From Flavobacteriales bacterium (GTDB lineage Bacteria; Bacteroidota; Bacteroidia; UBA10329): DNA of 64,000 bases. Shown one piece after another: positions 17,132 to 25,528 of this stretch (the first letter of the stretch is position 1; each line of letters begins with the position of its first letter). The notes beneath the pieces were generated by a model. The model worked only from the letters and a program-made list of their open reading frames with translations, made no database searches and was not told the DNA's origin. Both the position numbers and the translations under genes were made by a program. The DNA is taken from the NCBI GenBank assembly GCA_021739695.1, contig JAIPBM010000018.1:23642-87641 (forward strand). The letters are read 5' to 3'.

Positions 17132-19246
17132 GTGAAACCATTTCTCGAAACATCCATCGAATTTCTAGCTGGCGTTGGTTCAGAGCGCGCAAAATTGCTA
17201 CGGGAAGAATTTCACATCAAAACCTATGGCGATCTGCTTCAGCATTTCCCATTCCGTTATGTCGATAAAACCCAGTTTCATCAGATAAATACCATAGAAA
17301 GCGATGAAACGGACATTCAGCTCCGTGGAAGAATCACTTCCGTTAGGCTTGTCGGGCAGGGTCGTGCCATGCGATTGGTGGCTGAATTCACCGATGGTAC
17401 GGGCGCGATTGAGCTGGTTTGGTTCAAAGGCATAAAATGGGTGCAGCCAAACCTTAAACAAGGAGTTGATTACGTGGTTTTCGGAAAACCTAGCAATTTC
17501 AAGGGTAAGTACAATGTGGTTCATCCGGAGTTGGAAACGGTGGAATCACAGCAGAAAAAAGTGGCCACCGCGTTACAACCTGTTTACCCATCTACAGAAA
17601 AGGCGAAAGCCAAAAATCTCGATAGCAAAGGATTGTCGAGGTTGCTCAACACATTGGTGCCGCTACTGAAAGGCCAAGGTCACATTGCCGAAATGTATGG
17701 AGCAGAATTCCGCCAGCAACAGCATCTCATTCCGCGCGAAGAAGCATTTATAAATGTCCATTTCCCGAAGGATAATGACACGCTACGCAAGGCACTTTTT
17801 CGATTAAAATTTGATGAACTGTTCTTCATTCAACTTCGATTACTGAAGCTGAAACTCATCAATCAGAATAAATTCCAAGGAGCGGTTTTCAGCGAAGTAG
17901 GCGAAATGGTCAATCGGTTCTATGCCGAATGTCTGCCGTTTGATCTAACTGATGCACAGAAACGCGTGATCAGAGAAATTCGCCACGACCTTGGTTCTGG
18001 CAAACAGATGAGTCGATTGCTACAAGGAGATGTTGGAAGTGGAAAAACCATTGTGGCCTTAATGTCGATGCTATTGGCGGTTGACAACGGATATCAGGCT
18101 GCGCTGATGGCGCCAACTGAAATATTGGCCGAACAGCATTTCGCTACCATTTCGGCTTTCCTGAAAAAGCTGAATCTGCGGATTGCCTTGCTTACTGGTT
18201 CTACCAAAACAGCAGAACGAAGAATTCTTCACGAACAGCTCAAAACGGGAGAAATCCATGTGCTGATAGGAACACATGCCTTGATTGAAGATGTGGTTCA
18301 ATTCCAAAAGCTAGGTCTTGTAATTGTAGATGAGCAGCACCGTTTCGGTGTTCAGCAACGGGCAAAATTGTGGCTGAAAGGAAGTAATGGCGAAGTCCCG
18401 CACATGCTTATCATGACGGCTACGCCTATTCCGCGCACCTTGGCCATGACCGTTTATGGTGATCTGGACACTTCCGTCATCGATCAACTCCCGCCTGGCC
18501 GAAAACCCATTAAAACCTTACACCGGTTTGATTCTTCGCGGCAGAAGATCTTCGATTTCATGCGTCAGGAAATTGCCCTCGGAAGACAGATCTACGTGGT
18601 TTATCCGCTGATCAGCGAAAGCGAAAAACTGGATTTTAAACACTTGGAGGACGGCTACGAAAGCATTGTCCGCGATTTTCCACAACCACAATATCAGGTC
18701 AGTATTCTGCACGGAAAAATGAAAGCCGACCAGAAGGAATTTGAAATGCAACGTTTTAAAGAAGGTAAAACGCATATCATGGTTTCCACCACGGTGATTG
18801 AGGTTGGTGTGGATGTTCCGAATGCATCCGTAATGGTGATTGAGAGTGCCGAGCGCTTTGGGTTATCGCAGTTGCATCAGCTTCGTGGTAGAGTTGGCCG
18901 AGGTGCCGAACAGAGTTATTGCATCCTGATGACAGGTTATGCATTAGGACAGGAAGCACGAACACGAATGGAAACCATGGTTAGAACAAACGATGGTTTT
19001 GAGATTGCGGAAGTTGACATGAAACTTCGTGGCCCGGGCGATATTCAGGGCACACAGCAAAGCGGACAGCCTGTGTTCAGAATTTCGAATTTGAGCAAAG
19101 ACGGACAAATACTACAAGCGGCCAGAACAGCGGCCATTGATCTGCTGACAGACGACCCAAAACTGGAAAAGCGCGAAAATGCGTTGACCAAACATTATCT
19201 GGTTCAGGAGATGAAAGACAAGCCGAATTGGGCGCGGGTGTCCTAG
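17132..19246 (+). CDS. recG: ATP-dependent DNA helicase RecG
   Basis: A 704-residue superfamily 2 helicase that remodels stalled replication forks and branched DNA. The N-terminal wedge/OB domain (about residues 55-150) is followed by the motor: Walker A GDVGSGKTIVALM near residue 300, the DExH box DEQHRFGVQQRAKL near 400, TATPIPRTLAMT, and the C-terminal motor lobe with STTVIEVGVDVPNA and QLHQLRGRVGRG. The start is a GTG at 17132, giving MKPFLETSIEFLAGVG, the usual RecG opening. Its stop TAG overlaps the tsaC stop on the other strand by four bases. Length and motifs are fully typical. Confidence 0.96.
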   Translation: MKPFLETSIEFLAGVGSERAKLLREEFHIKTYGDLLQHFPFRYVDKTQFHQINTIESDETDIQLRGRITSVRLVGQGRAMRLVAEFTDGTGAIELVWFKGIKWVQPNLKQGVDYVVFGKPSNFKGKYNVVHPELETVESQQKKVATALQPVYPSTEKAKAKNLDSKGLSRLLNTLVPLLKGQGHIAEMYGAEFRQQQHLIPREEAFINVHFPKDNDTLRKALFRLKFDELFFIQLRLLKLKLINQNKFQGAVFSEVGEMVNRFYAECLPFDLTDAQKRVIREIRHDLGSGKQMSRLLQGDVGSGKTIVALMSMLLAVDNGYQAALMAPTEILAEQHFATISAFLKKLNLRIALLTGSTKTAERRILHEQLKTGEIHVLIGTHALIEDVVQFQKLGLVIVDEQHRFGVQQRAKLWLKGSNGEVPHMLIMTATPIPRTLAMTVYGDLDTSVIDQLPPGRKPIKTLHRFDSSRQKIFDFMRQEIALGRQIYVVYPLISESEKLDFKHLEDGYESIVRDFPQPQYQVSILHGKMKADQKEFEMQRFKEGKTHIMVSTTVIEVGVDVPNASVMVIESAERFGLSQLHQLRGRVGRGAEQSYCILMTGYALGQEARTRMETMVRTNDGFEIAEVDMKLRGPGDIQGTQQSGQPVFRISNLSKDGQILQAARTAAIDLLTDDPKLEKRENALTKHYLVQEMKDKPNWARVS

Positions 19247-20202
19247 ACGTTCACTGCCGCCCTTCTCAATCGGTCGTTGATTGCTCTTCCCAATCCGATC
19301 TCCGGAAGCGGTTCTGCTAGAATCAGGTCTACAGGAAACTTATCGAACTGCCGCATGAAGGCAAAAAGATTAACGGCCGCTTCGTGCAGGTCGCTATTAG
19401 GCGAAAGCAGCAGCTGCCGATCTGGTGGTAGAAACTCCAATCGGGTTTTGAATCCTAAGAAGCCAATGCGTTTCCCTTCAAATTGAGTGAACATTTGATC
19501 AGGATTTCCGAAGTAAAGCGGCTTTCCGGGTGCATAATGGCTTTTGAGCATGCCTGGTGCTTTCGGGTCGGACGATTGATTGAGCGCCACTTCTACTGGA
19601 CCGATTGATTCTTCAATGACATCAATACTCAATCCGCCCAAGCGATAAACTATTGGTTTTCCCTCTTCAAAACCAATGATGGTGCTCTCCAGACCAACAG
19701 TGGTTGGACCGCCATCCAAGATGTACTCGATCTTGTCGCCCAATTGATCGTTCACGTGTTGTGCTGTGGTCGGACTCACATATCCAAAAGGATTGGCACT
19801 TGGTGCCGCCAATGGGAAATTGAGCATTTCCAACAATTGTTTGGTCATTGGATGCATGGGCACGCGAACTGCCACGTTATCTAAACCTGAGGTCACAAGA
19901 TCTGGAATGATCGGCTTTTTGGGCAAGACCAATGTGAGCGGACCGGGCCAAAATTCGTTCATGAGCCTTTCGGCTAGTGGTGGAATTTCGGACACGTGCT
20001 CTTTTACCCATCTCATTCCTGAACTGTGCACAATAAGCGGATCGAAATGTGGTCTGTCTTTGGTGTCGAAAATGCTAAGAACAGCTTGTTCGTTAAACGC
20101 ATTTCCAGCCAGGCCATAAACGGTTTCGGTAGGAATGGCAACGAGCTTTCCGCTTCGTAGAAGCTGAGCTGCTTTGTGTATGTCGGTTCCTATTTCGGCC
20201 AT
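19243..20202 (-). CDS. L-threonylcarbamoyladenylate synthase (Sua5/YwlC type)
   Basis: A 319-residue enzyme that makes threonylcarbamoyl-AMP from threonine, bicarbonate and ATP, the first step of the universal t6A37 tRNA modification. The YrdC domain fills about residues 1-205 (IPTETVYGLAGNAF, PLTLVLPKK, VAVRVPMHPM, LAAPSANPFGYVSPT), followed by a Sua5 C-terminal domain (SHYAPGKPL near 240). The presence of that second domain makes it the long Sua5-type rather than TsaC. A perfect -7 box ends four bases before its ATG, so the mRNA may have little or no leader. It converges on recG with overlapping stops. Confidence 0.94.
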   Translation of the reverse strand: MAEIGTDIHKAAQLLRSGKLVAIPTETVYGLAGNAFNEQAVLSIFDTKDRPHFDPLIVHSSGMRWVKEHVSEIPPLAERLMNEFWPGPLTLVLPKKPIIPDLVTSGLDNVAVRVPMHPMTKQLLEMLNFPLAAPSANPFGYVSPTTAQHVNDQLGDKIEYILDGGPTTVGLESTIIGFEEGKPIVYRLGGLSIDVIEESIGPVEVALNQSSDPKAPGMLKSHYAPGKPLYFGNPDQMFTQFEGKRIGFLGFKTRLEFLPPDRQLLLSPNSDLHEAAVNLFAFMRQFDKFPVDLILAEPLPEIGLGRAINDRLRRAAVNV

Positions 20203-20206
20203 AACG

Positions 20207-20214
20207 CAAATGTA
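20207..20214 (-). promoter_or_regulatory. -7 promoter box TACATTTG immediately before the Sua5-type gene
   Basis: On the minus strand TACATTTG is followed by four bases and then the ATG at 20202. With initiation about seven bases after the box, transcription would begin at or next to the start codon. Confidence 0.6.
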
Positions 20215-20339
20215 AAGGCTAGGGAAGTGTTATGATCAACTTTTCGATGAGCGTAGGTGTTACGCATCTGAGGCTTTTAAACCAACTGCTGAAAATCGGT
20301 TTTGAGGGTGGCGAGAAGTTCTAGGGTCATTGACTGCGC

Positions 20340-20479
20340 GCGTGAAGGATGGAAGCGGCATCCTTTTCTTTTCCATGGCTTGCGCTTCGAGAGCCTCAGC
20401 GACTGCTGGGAAAAGAAAAGATATAGCGGACAGCCTGACCCGAATGTGGGTGGAATGGTGCGTGGCGAGGGACACGCCC
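20340..20479 (-). repeat. Structured intergenic repeat, copy A
   Basis: Read on the minus strand it begins GGGCGTGTCCC, contains ACCCACATTCGGGT, CAGGCTGTCCGCTATATC, then a 12-bp stem (20363-20374 with 20409-20420), and ends GGATGCCGCTTCCATCC-TTCACGC. It matches copies B (23170) and C (39434). Its loop holds the 15-base module at 20385-20399. It fills most of the 366-base gap between the Sua5 gene and the dehydrogenase; the rest of that gap shows no gene. Confidence 0.85.
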
Positions 20480-20563
20480 AACTCTTTTAGGCTAATGTGG
20501 AAAGGAAAAATGCGGGCTTTGGGATATGACTTTGGTGTGCTAAACGCAGCTTTGAATTTGTTT

Positions 20564-20571
20564 TACATTTG
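20564..20571 (+). promoter_or_regulatory. -7 promoter box TACATTTG before the glutamate-type dehydrogenase
   Basis: TACATTTG overlaps the TTG at 20569 that opens the longest reading. Transcription would begin near 20578, so translation should start at a later codon, the TTG at 20599. Confidence 0.5.
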
Positions 20572-20598
20572 CGCGGAATTTTTGAGCGAATCCGCGCC

Positions 20599-21861
20599 TT
20601 GAAAGACCTGCTGAAGAAATACGAGGAGAAAAGTCCTGAGATTGTTTTTGAATGGAACGATCGGGAAACTGAAGCGCGTGGTTGGGTGGTTATCAACTCA
20701 TTGCGTGGCGGTGCTGCGGGAGGTGGAACACGGATGCGCGTTGGACTTGACAAGGACGAGGTGGTTTCGTTGGCCAAGACGATGGAGATCAAATTCACGG
20801 TGAGTGGACCTGCCATTGGCGGTGCCAAATCTGGGATTGATTTTGACCCGAAAGACCCGCGCAAAAAAGGCGTTTTGGAGCGCTGGTACAAAGCGGTTGC
20901 ACCTCTTTTGAAAAACTACTACGGAACGGGTGGCGATATGAATGTGGATGAGATCCACGAGGTGATTCCGATTACGGAAAGCTTCGGGATCTGGCATCCG
21001 CAAGAAGGTATTGTGAACGGGCATTTTGACCCGACCGATGCTGAAAAGATCCGTAAGATCGGACAATTGAGAAACGGTGTTTCGAAGGTTTTGGAAGACC
21101 CGAATTATTGTCCTGACGGACCAACCAAATACCGCGTGGCGGATATGGTGACCGGATTTGGCGTGAGCGAATCGGTGAAGCATTTCTACTCCATTTTCAA
21201 GAAAGAAACGCTGGAAGGCAAGCGCATTATTGTGCAAGGTTGGGGAAATGTGGCTTCTGCAGCTGCTATGGAATTGGCACATGCTGGTGCTAAGATTGTG
21301 GGCATTATTGACAGAAACGGTGGATTGATAAACGAAGCCGGATACGGTCTGGAAGAAGTGAAAGACCTTTTCATCAATCACAAGATCGGAAACACGCTTT
21401 CGATTGATGGAATGCTCCCTTTTGATGAGGTGAATGCGAAGATCTGGGATGTGAATGCTGATGTTTTCATTCCTGCTGCTGCATCACGACTGGTTTCGGC
21501 CGATCAGTTGCAACGTTTGGTGAATGCTGGTTTGAAAACCATTGCCAGTGGCGCTAATGTTCCGTTTGCCGACAAGGAGATATTCTACGGTCCAATTATG
21601 AGTCAGGCTGATGATCAGTTGAGTCTGATTCCAGATTTTATTGCCAACTGCGGAATGGCACGTGTATTCGCCTTCCTGATGAGCCACGAGGATAAAGACC
21701 TGACGGACGAAGCCATCTTCAGCGATACATCCAGAACGATCTATAACGCCCTTAAAAAGGTTCACGATAAAAACCCATCATTAACAAACGTAAGTAACAC
21801 GGCTTTTCAACTGGCGTTGGAAGAGCTGATGGAACACCCACAACTTCAAACCACCAACTAA
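20599..21861 (+). CDS. Glu/Leu/Phe/Val family NAD(P)-dependent dehydrogenase
   Basis: A 420-residue amino acid dehydrogenase, most likely interconverting glutamate and 2-oxoglutarate plus ammonia. The substrate domain shows SLRGGAAGGGTRMR and the catalytic lysine region GGAKSGIDFDP (Lys77), and the nucleotide domain has IVQGWGNVASAAA near residue 210. No ATG lies before residue 46, so the start is a TTG; I choose 20599 (LKDLLKKYEEK) because a -7 box overlaps the alternative TTG at 20569. nhaD follows after two bases, so both are probably one transcript. The exact amino acid used cannot be told by eye; glutamate is favoured by similarity to Bacteroidota homologues I recall. Confidence 0.88.
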   Translation: MKDLLKKYEEKSPEIVFEWNDRETEARGWVVINSLRGGAAGGGTRMRVGLDKDEVVSLAKTMEIKFTVSGPAIGGAKSGIDFDPKDPRKKGVLERWYKAVAPLLKNYYGTGGDMNVDEIHEVIPITESFGIWHPQEGIVNGHFDPTDAEKIRKIGQLRNGVSKVLEDPNYCPDGPTKYRVADMVTGFGVSESVKHFYSIFKKETLEGKRIIVQGWGNVASAAAMELAHAGAKIVGIIDRNGGLINEAGYGLEEVKDLFINHKIGNTLSIDGMLPFDEVNAKIWDVNADVFIPAAASRLVSADQLQRLVNAGLKTIASGANVPFADKEIFYGPIMSQADDQLSLIPDFIANCGMARVFAFLMSHEDKDLTDEAIFSDTSRTIYNALKKVHDKNPSLTNVSNTAFQLALEELMEHPQLQTTN

Positions 21862-21863
21862 CA

Positions 21864-23162
21864 ATGGAAGCACTATTACTCATAATTTTTGTTCTCGGCT
21901 ATCTATCAATTACCCTTGAGCACTCGCTGAAAGTAGATAAACTCATTCCCGCATTGGCCATGATGGCTTTTCTGTGGACGGTGATCGCGGTGGCGCATGT
22001 TCCGGTCTTCGAAATTGAAGACGGTCTGGTTCCTACTCACATGGATGAAATGCTCTTGCATCACCTTGCAAAAACAGCCGAGATCCTTGTATTCCTACTA
22101 GGCGCCATGACCATTGTAGAAATAACCGATCATTTCAATGGTTTCGGAGCTATCAAGAAATTCGTAAAGACCAAAGAGAAGAAAGTCCTTCTGTGGATCA
22201 TGGGTATTCTTGCCTTCATCCTTTCTGCCGTTATCGATAACCTTACAGCTACCATCGTACTCATCACCATCCTCAAAAAACTGGTCGACAAACAGGAAGA
22301 CCGTATGTGGTTTGCAGGTCTCATCATCATTGGAGCAAATGCTGGTGGCGCATGGTCGCCAATTGGAGATGTTACCACAACCATGCTTTGGATCGGAAAT
22401 AAAGTATCTGCCGCCAAATTGGCCGAGCACCTTTTCCTGCCTTCACTTTTGTGCATGGCTGTACCAACATTCATCGCCACATTACTTCCTGCATTCAAAG
22501 GAAAACTTACCGTTCCGGCAGAGGATGCTGACGAAAAACCAGCAAGTCTTTCCATGCTGCTTTTGGGCTTGGGAATGATCGTGTTCGTTCCAATATTCAA
22601 AACCTTCACGCACCTGCCTCCTTACATCGGAATGATGTTGTCGCTGGCCGTAGTTGCTGCTGTGGCCGAGATCAAAAGTCACCGTGCATTCACCATGTCA
22701 GATGCAGTGTCGCACCACAGCCCACTGCACACTTCGCTTACCCGCATCGAAATGCCAAGCATCCTCTTCTTCCTCGGAATTCTGATGGCCGTGGCAGCAC
22801 TAGAAAGCGTTGGAATGATCTTCGAAGCAGGCGAAGCCGTACGTTCTGTCATTCCAGATGACGTGTTCGTACTACTTCTTGGTGTTGGCTCAGCCATCAT
22901 CGATAACGTTCCGTTGGTAGCCGCCAGCATGGGCATGTTCCAACTTCCACTCGATCACCACATCTGGCATTTCATCGCATTCTCTGCCGGAACAGGCGGT
23001 AGCATGCTCATCATCGGTTCAGCCGCAGGAGTTGTGGCCATGGGAATGGAAAAGATCGACTTCATGTGGTACGTTAAGAACATCACATGGCTTGCAACCA
23101 TCGGTTTCCTTGCCGGTTCAGGCGTGTTCATGCTGATGGTGAAATTCATATTCGGAATCTGA
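21864..23162 (+). CDS. nhaD: Na+/H+ antiporter NhaD
   Basis: A 432-residue inner-membrane antiporter that expels sodium in exchange for protons, common in marine and alkaline-tolerant bacteria. About eleven hydrophobic segments are visible. The ion-transporter family motifs SAVIDNLTATIVL (near residue 117) and GANAGGAWSPIGDVTT (near 156) and the second-half SAIIDNVPLVAA (near 344) are diagnostic. It starts two bases after the dehydrogenase stop, implying co-transcription, though no metabolic link is obvious. The pair is bracketed by inverted copies A and B of the structured repeat. A sodium antiporter fits a saline habitat but does not prove it. Confidence 0.94.
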   Translation: MEALLLIIFVLGYLSITLEHSLKVDKLIPALAMMAFLWTVIAVAHVPVFEIEDGLVPTHMDEMLLHHLAKTAEILVFLLGAMTIVEITDHFNGFGAIKKFVKTKEKKVLLWIMGILAFILSAVIDNLTATIVLITILKKLVDKQEDRMWFAGLIIIGANAGGAWSPIGDVTTTMLWIGNKVSAAKLAEHLFLPSLLCMAVPTFIATLLPAFKGKLTVPAEDADEKPASLSMLLLGLGMIVFVPIFKTFTHLPPYIGMMLSLAVVAAVAEIKSHRAFTMSDAVSHHSPLHTSLTRIEMPSILFFLGILMAVAALESVGMIFEAGEAVRSVIPDDVFVLLLGVGSAIIDNVPLVAASMGMFQLPLDHHIWHFIAFSAGTGGSMLIIGSAAGVVAMGMEKIDFMWYVKNITWLATIGFLAGSGVFMLMVKFIFGI

Positions 23163-23169
23163 TCCTTTA

Positions 23170-23296
23170 GGGCGTTCCCCTCTCCTACTCTCAGCCCAAC
23201 CCACATTCGGGTCGGGCTGTGCGCTATATCTTTTTCTCTCTACCCTTCGAGAACCTCAGGGTACGAGAAAAAGGATGCCGCTTCCATCCCTAACGC
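23170..23296 (+). repeat. Structured intergenic repeat, copy B
   Basis: Begins GGGCGTTCCC, contains the hairpin ACCC-ACATTC-GGGT (23199-23212), GGGCTGTGCGCTATATC, a stem CTTTTTCTC / GAGAAAAAG (23230-23238, 23265-23273) and ends GGATGCCGCTTCCATCCC-TAACGC. The loop contains TACCCT / AGGGTA around the 15-base module at 23245-23259. It begins seven bases after the nhaD stop and faces away from copy A. Confidence 0.85.
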
Positions 23297-23372
23297 AATG
23301 CGGCCTAAAACCTTTAGTGCGTAACTCGAAGTTGTCCTTCGGTTTATTCTCCAAGAAAAGCTCAATTGTATC

Positions 23373-23414
23373 AAGCAGTCATAAAATATGTTTCAATTTC
23401 GAAACTGACTGCTT
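23373..23414. other. Two-tier hairpin in the gap before exbB
   Basis: AAGCAGTCA (23373-23381) pairs perfectly with TGACTGCTT (23406-23414), and GTTTC (23390-23394) with GAAAC (23401-23405), leaving an eight-base bulge. No T-run follows, so it is not a standard terminator. Apart from this hairpin and repeat copy B, the 400 bases between nhaD and exbB show no gene and no clear promoter. Confidence 0.5.
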
Positions 23415-23562
23415 CTTAAAACACCATTTTCCCTACATCCGAACATACTAAAGCTAACATATCGGTGTTTATAAAAGGAACACGGCCCAACCAAGCAGGC
23501 CTTCATCTATAGATACTTTCGATACGGAGTACAAATACCTGAACCTTTAAGAAAACCACAAG

Positions 23563-24267
23563 ATGAAACTCATGTTCATTACATCGGCCATGGCCCAACA
23601 GACCACCATGGTGCCCGAGGAGATAGGCGAAGAAAAGACGATTTCGATCATTGAACTGATGACCTCCGGAGGCCTCGGTGGGCAGATCATCATGCTTTCA
23701 CTGCTGGTTCTTTCTTTCATCGCCATCTACATTTTTGTAGAGCGTTTTCTCACTATCCGCAAAGCCGGAGAAGAAGATGCTGCATTCATGAGCGCTATAA
23801 AAGACAGCATCCAACGAAGCGACCTTGCCGCAGCAAAAGCACTTTGCCTCAGAACTGATAGTCCGGTAGCGCGCATGCTCGAAAAAGGTATCTCCAGAAT
23901 TGGTCGTCCGCTCGGAGATATTTCTGCAGCAGTTGAGAATGTGGGCAAGTTGGAAACCTACAAACTAGAGAAGAATTTGGCTTCGCTGGCAACCATTTCG
24001 GGTGCTGCGCCAATGATCGGATTCCTTGGTACCGTTATCGGAATGATCCTGGCCTTTCACGAAATGGCCATGGCCGGAGGACAGGTCAATGTGGAAATGC
24101 TTGCTGGCGGAATTTATACTGCTATGACCACAACAGTTGCGGGTCTCGTGGTTGGTATCATGGCTTATTTGGGCTACAACGTATTGGTGGCCAAAGTAGA
24201 AAGCGTGGTTTTCAAAATGGAAGCACGCTCTACCGAATTCATCGACCTACTTCACGAACCGGCTTAG
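23563..24267 (+). CDS. exbB: ExbB/TolQ-type proton channel protein
   Basis: A 234-residue inner-membrane protein that, with ExbD, uses the proton gradient to drive TonB. Three membrane segments are visible: about residues 42-64 (IIMLSLLVLSFIAIYIFVER), 145-165 (APMIGFLGTVIGMILAF) and 185-210 (MTTTVAGLVVGIMAYLGY), with a cytoplasmic loop between the first two. GLLGTVxGM-like and AMTTTVAGL motifs are typical. It begins the exbB-exbD-tonB set that energises outer-membrane receptors. A 12-bp palindrome lies between it and exbD. The ATG at 23563 is the only sensible start. Confidence 0.93.
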   Translation: MKLMFITSAMAQQTTMVPEEIGEEKTISIIELMTSGGLGGQIIMLSLLVLSFIAIYIFVERFLTIRKAGEEDAAFMSAIKDSIQRSDLAAAKALCLRTDSPVARMLEKGISRIGRPLGDISAAVENVGKLETYKLEKNLASLATISGAAPMIGFLGTVIGMILAFHEMAMAGGQVNVEMLAGGIYTAMTTTVAGLVVGIMAYLGYNVLVAKVESVVFKMEARSTEFIDLLHEPA

Positions 24268-24268
24268 G

Positions 24269-24302
24269 TAATTATTAATTGAGAATGACGAATTAATAAT
24301 TA
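24269..24302. repeat. AT-rich palindrome between exbB and exbD
   Basis: TAATTATTAATT and AATTAATAATTA pair perfectly over 12 bases around GAGAATGACG. It fills nearly the whole 41-base gap, leaving six bases before the exbD ATG. Without a T-run it is unlikely to be a terminator. Confidence 0.7.
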
Positions 24303-24308
24303 GAAAAC

Positions 24309-24701
24309 ATGGGTCTTAAAACAAGAAATAAGGTCAGTCCGAACTTCAACATGTCGTCTATGACAGACATCGTATTCCTGTTGTTGATCTTCTTCATGCT
24401 TACGTCCACGTTGGTCACAACCAATGCATTGGATCTTGTGCTTCCAAGCAGCAAATCCAAGTCGGTAAAAAAGCAGACTGTTTCTGTTTCCATCGATAAA
24501 GACCTTATCCATTATGTTGATCAAGATAAAGTTGACCCTGCATTTATGGAATCGATGATCAATCAGCGTCTAGCAACTGCCGAAGACAAAGTGATTGTTC
24601 TTCGAGTAGAAAAAGGTGTGCCGATAGAGTATGCGGTGAAGGTGATGGACATTGCCTATCAGAATCAATACAAGATCGTGCTGGCCACAAAGCCTGAGTA
24701 A
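24309..24701 (+). CDS. exbD: ExbD/TolR-type biopolymer transport protein
   Basis: A 130-residue inner-membrane protein with one N-terminal membrane helix (about residues 17-39, MTDIVFLLLIFFMLTSTLV) and a periplasmic C-terminal domain. The conserved membrane aspartate that relays protons is Asp19 in SSMTDIVFLLL. KVSPNFNMSSMTD is the usual lead-in. Its stop shares one base with the tonB start (TAATG), implying coupled translation. It works with ExbB to power TonB. Length is normal for the family. Confidence 0.94.
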   Translation: MGLKTRNKVSPNFNMSSMTDIVFLLLIFFMLTSTLVTTNALDLVLPSSKSKSVKKQTVSVSIDKDLIHYVDQDKVDPAFMESMINQRLATAEDKVIVLRVEKGVPIEYAVKVMDIAYQNQYKIVLATKPE

Positions 24702-25528
24702 TGGATACTGCATTCGAAAAGAAAAATAAGCGTACTGGAATGATCACATCGTTGATCATTCACGGGCTACTATTGCTCCTATTTCTCTTTTTAGGATTGA
24801 CCACCATTCAGCCTAAACCCGAAGAAGGCATGATGATCAACTTCGGCAACACAGAAACCGGTCTTGGCGATTCAGAGATGGACCCTGCCCAATCTGAGGA
24901 AGTTGTGGAAGACGTAACGGAAGAAGCCGTGACACAGACCGAAACGGTTGTAAACGAAGTTTCTGAACCCGTGGTGGAAGAACAAGTGGTAACGCAGGAA
25001 ATGTTGGATGCCATTGCGCTTCAAAAAGAAAAGAAGAAAAAACAACAGGAAGAGGCCGAGAAAAAAGCGGAGGAAGAAAGACGAAAGGCTGAAGAAGCGC
25101 GCGTTCAGGCAGAGAAGAAAGCAGCAAGCGATGCGCTTTTTGCCAAAGCAAAGCAGGGTCAAGGTAAAGGCGAAGGGAACAATCAGCCAGGTGGCAATCA
25201 AGGCTCACCGAACGGAACTCCTGGTGCACCACATGGTTTGGGTGGCAGTGGAGATGGTTTCTCGTTCGACCTTGGTGGTCGTTCAATGGTCAGTGCTCCC
25301 AAGATCGTTGACACGTCTCAAAAGGAAGGAAAAGTGGTAGTAGAGATCATTGTAGATAAATACGGCAAAGTGGTGAAAGCTACTCCTGGTGCCCGAGGAT
25401 CGACAACCACAGACCGACATCTTGAAAAATTGGCCACCGAAGCGGCCTACAATACAAAATTCAACGCCAAGCCAGATGCTGCCATTCAGCAAAAAGGCAG
25501 TATGACCTTCGTTTTCATTCTGGAATAA
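24701..25528 (+). CDS. tonB: Energy transducer TonB
   Basis: A 275-residue protein that spans the periplasm and passes energy from ExbBD to outer-membrane receptors. It has an N-terminal membrane helix (about 13-35), an acidic stretch, a lysine/glutamate coiled region (about 105-150), a glycine/asparagine/proline linker, and the compact TonB C-terminal domain (about 200-275) with VVVEIIVDKYGKVVKATPG. The long charged helix is more TolA-like than the proline-rich spacer of E. coli TonB, a common variant in Bacteroidota. Its last base overlaps the folC start. TolA is the main alternative; the ending favours TonB. Confidence 0.88.
   Translation: MDTAFEKKNKRTGMITSLIIHGLLLLLFLFLGLTTIQPKPEEGMMINFGNTETGLGDSEMDPAQSEEVVEDVTEEAVTQTETVVNEVSEPVVEEQVVTQEMLDAIALQKEKKKKQQEEAEKKAEEERRKAEEARVQAEKKAASDALFAKAKQGQGKGEGNNQPGGNQGSPNGTPGAPHGLGGSGDGFSFDLGGRSMVSAPKIVDTSQKEGKVVVEIIVDKYGKVVKATPGARGSTTTDRHLEKLATEAAYNTKFNAKPDAAIQQKGSMTFVFILE

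Noticed and set aside
20233..20325. 30-codon ORF before repeat copy A
   Set aside because: Too short, no promoter box or hydrophobic or conserved pattern; the region is spacer plus repeat.
20698..21381. 227-codon open frame on the minus strand
   Set aside because: Antisense to the Glu/Leu dehydrogenase; no motif, signal or promoter of its own.
23297..23562. Riboswitch before exbB
   Set aside because: A hairpin is present, but no known aptamer core and no terminator/anti-terminator pair can be seen.
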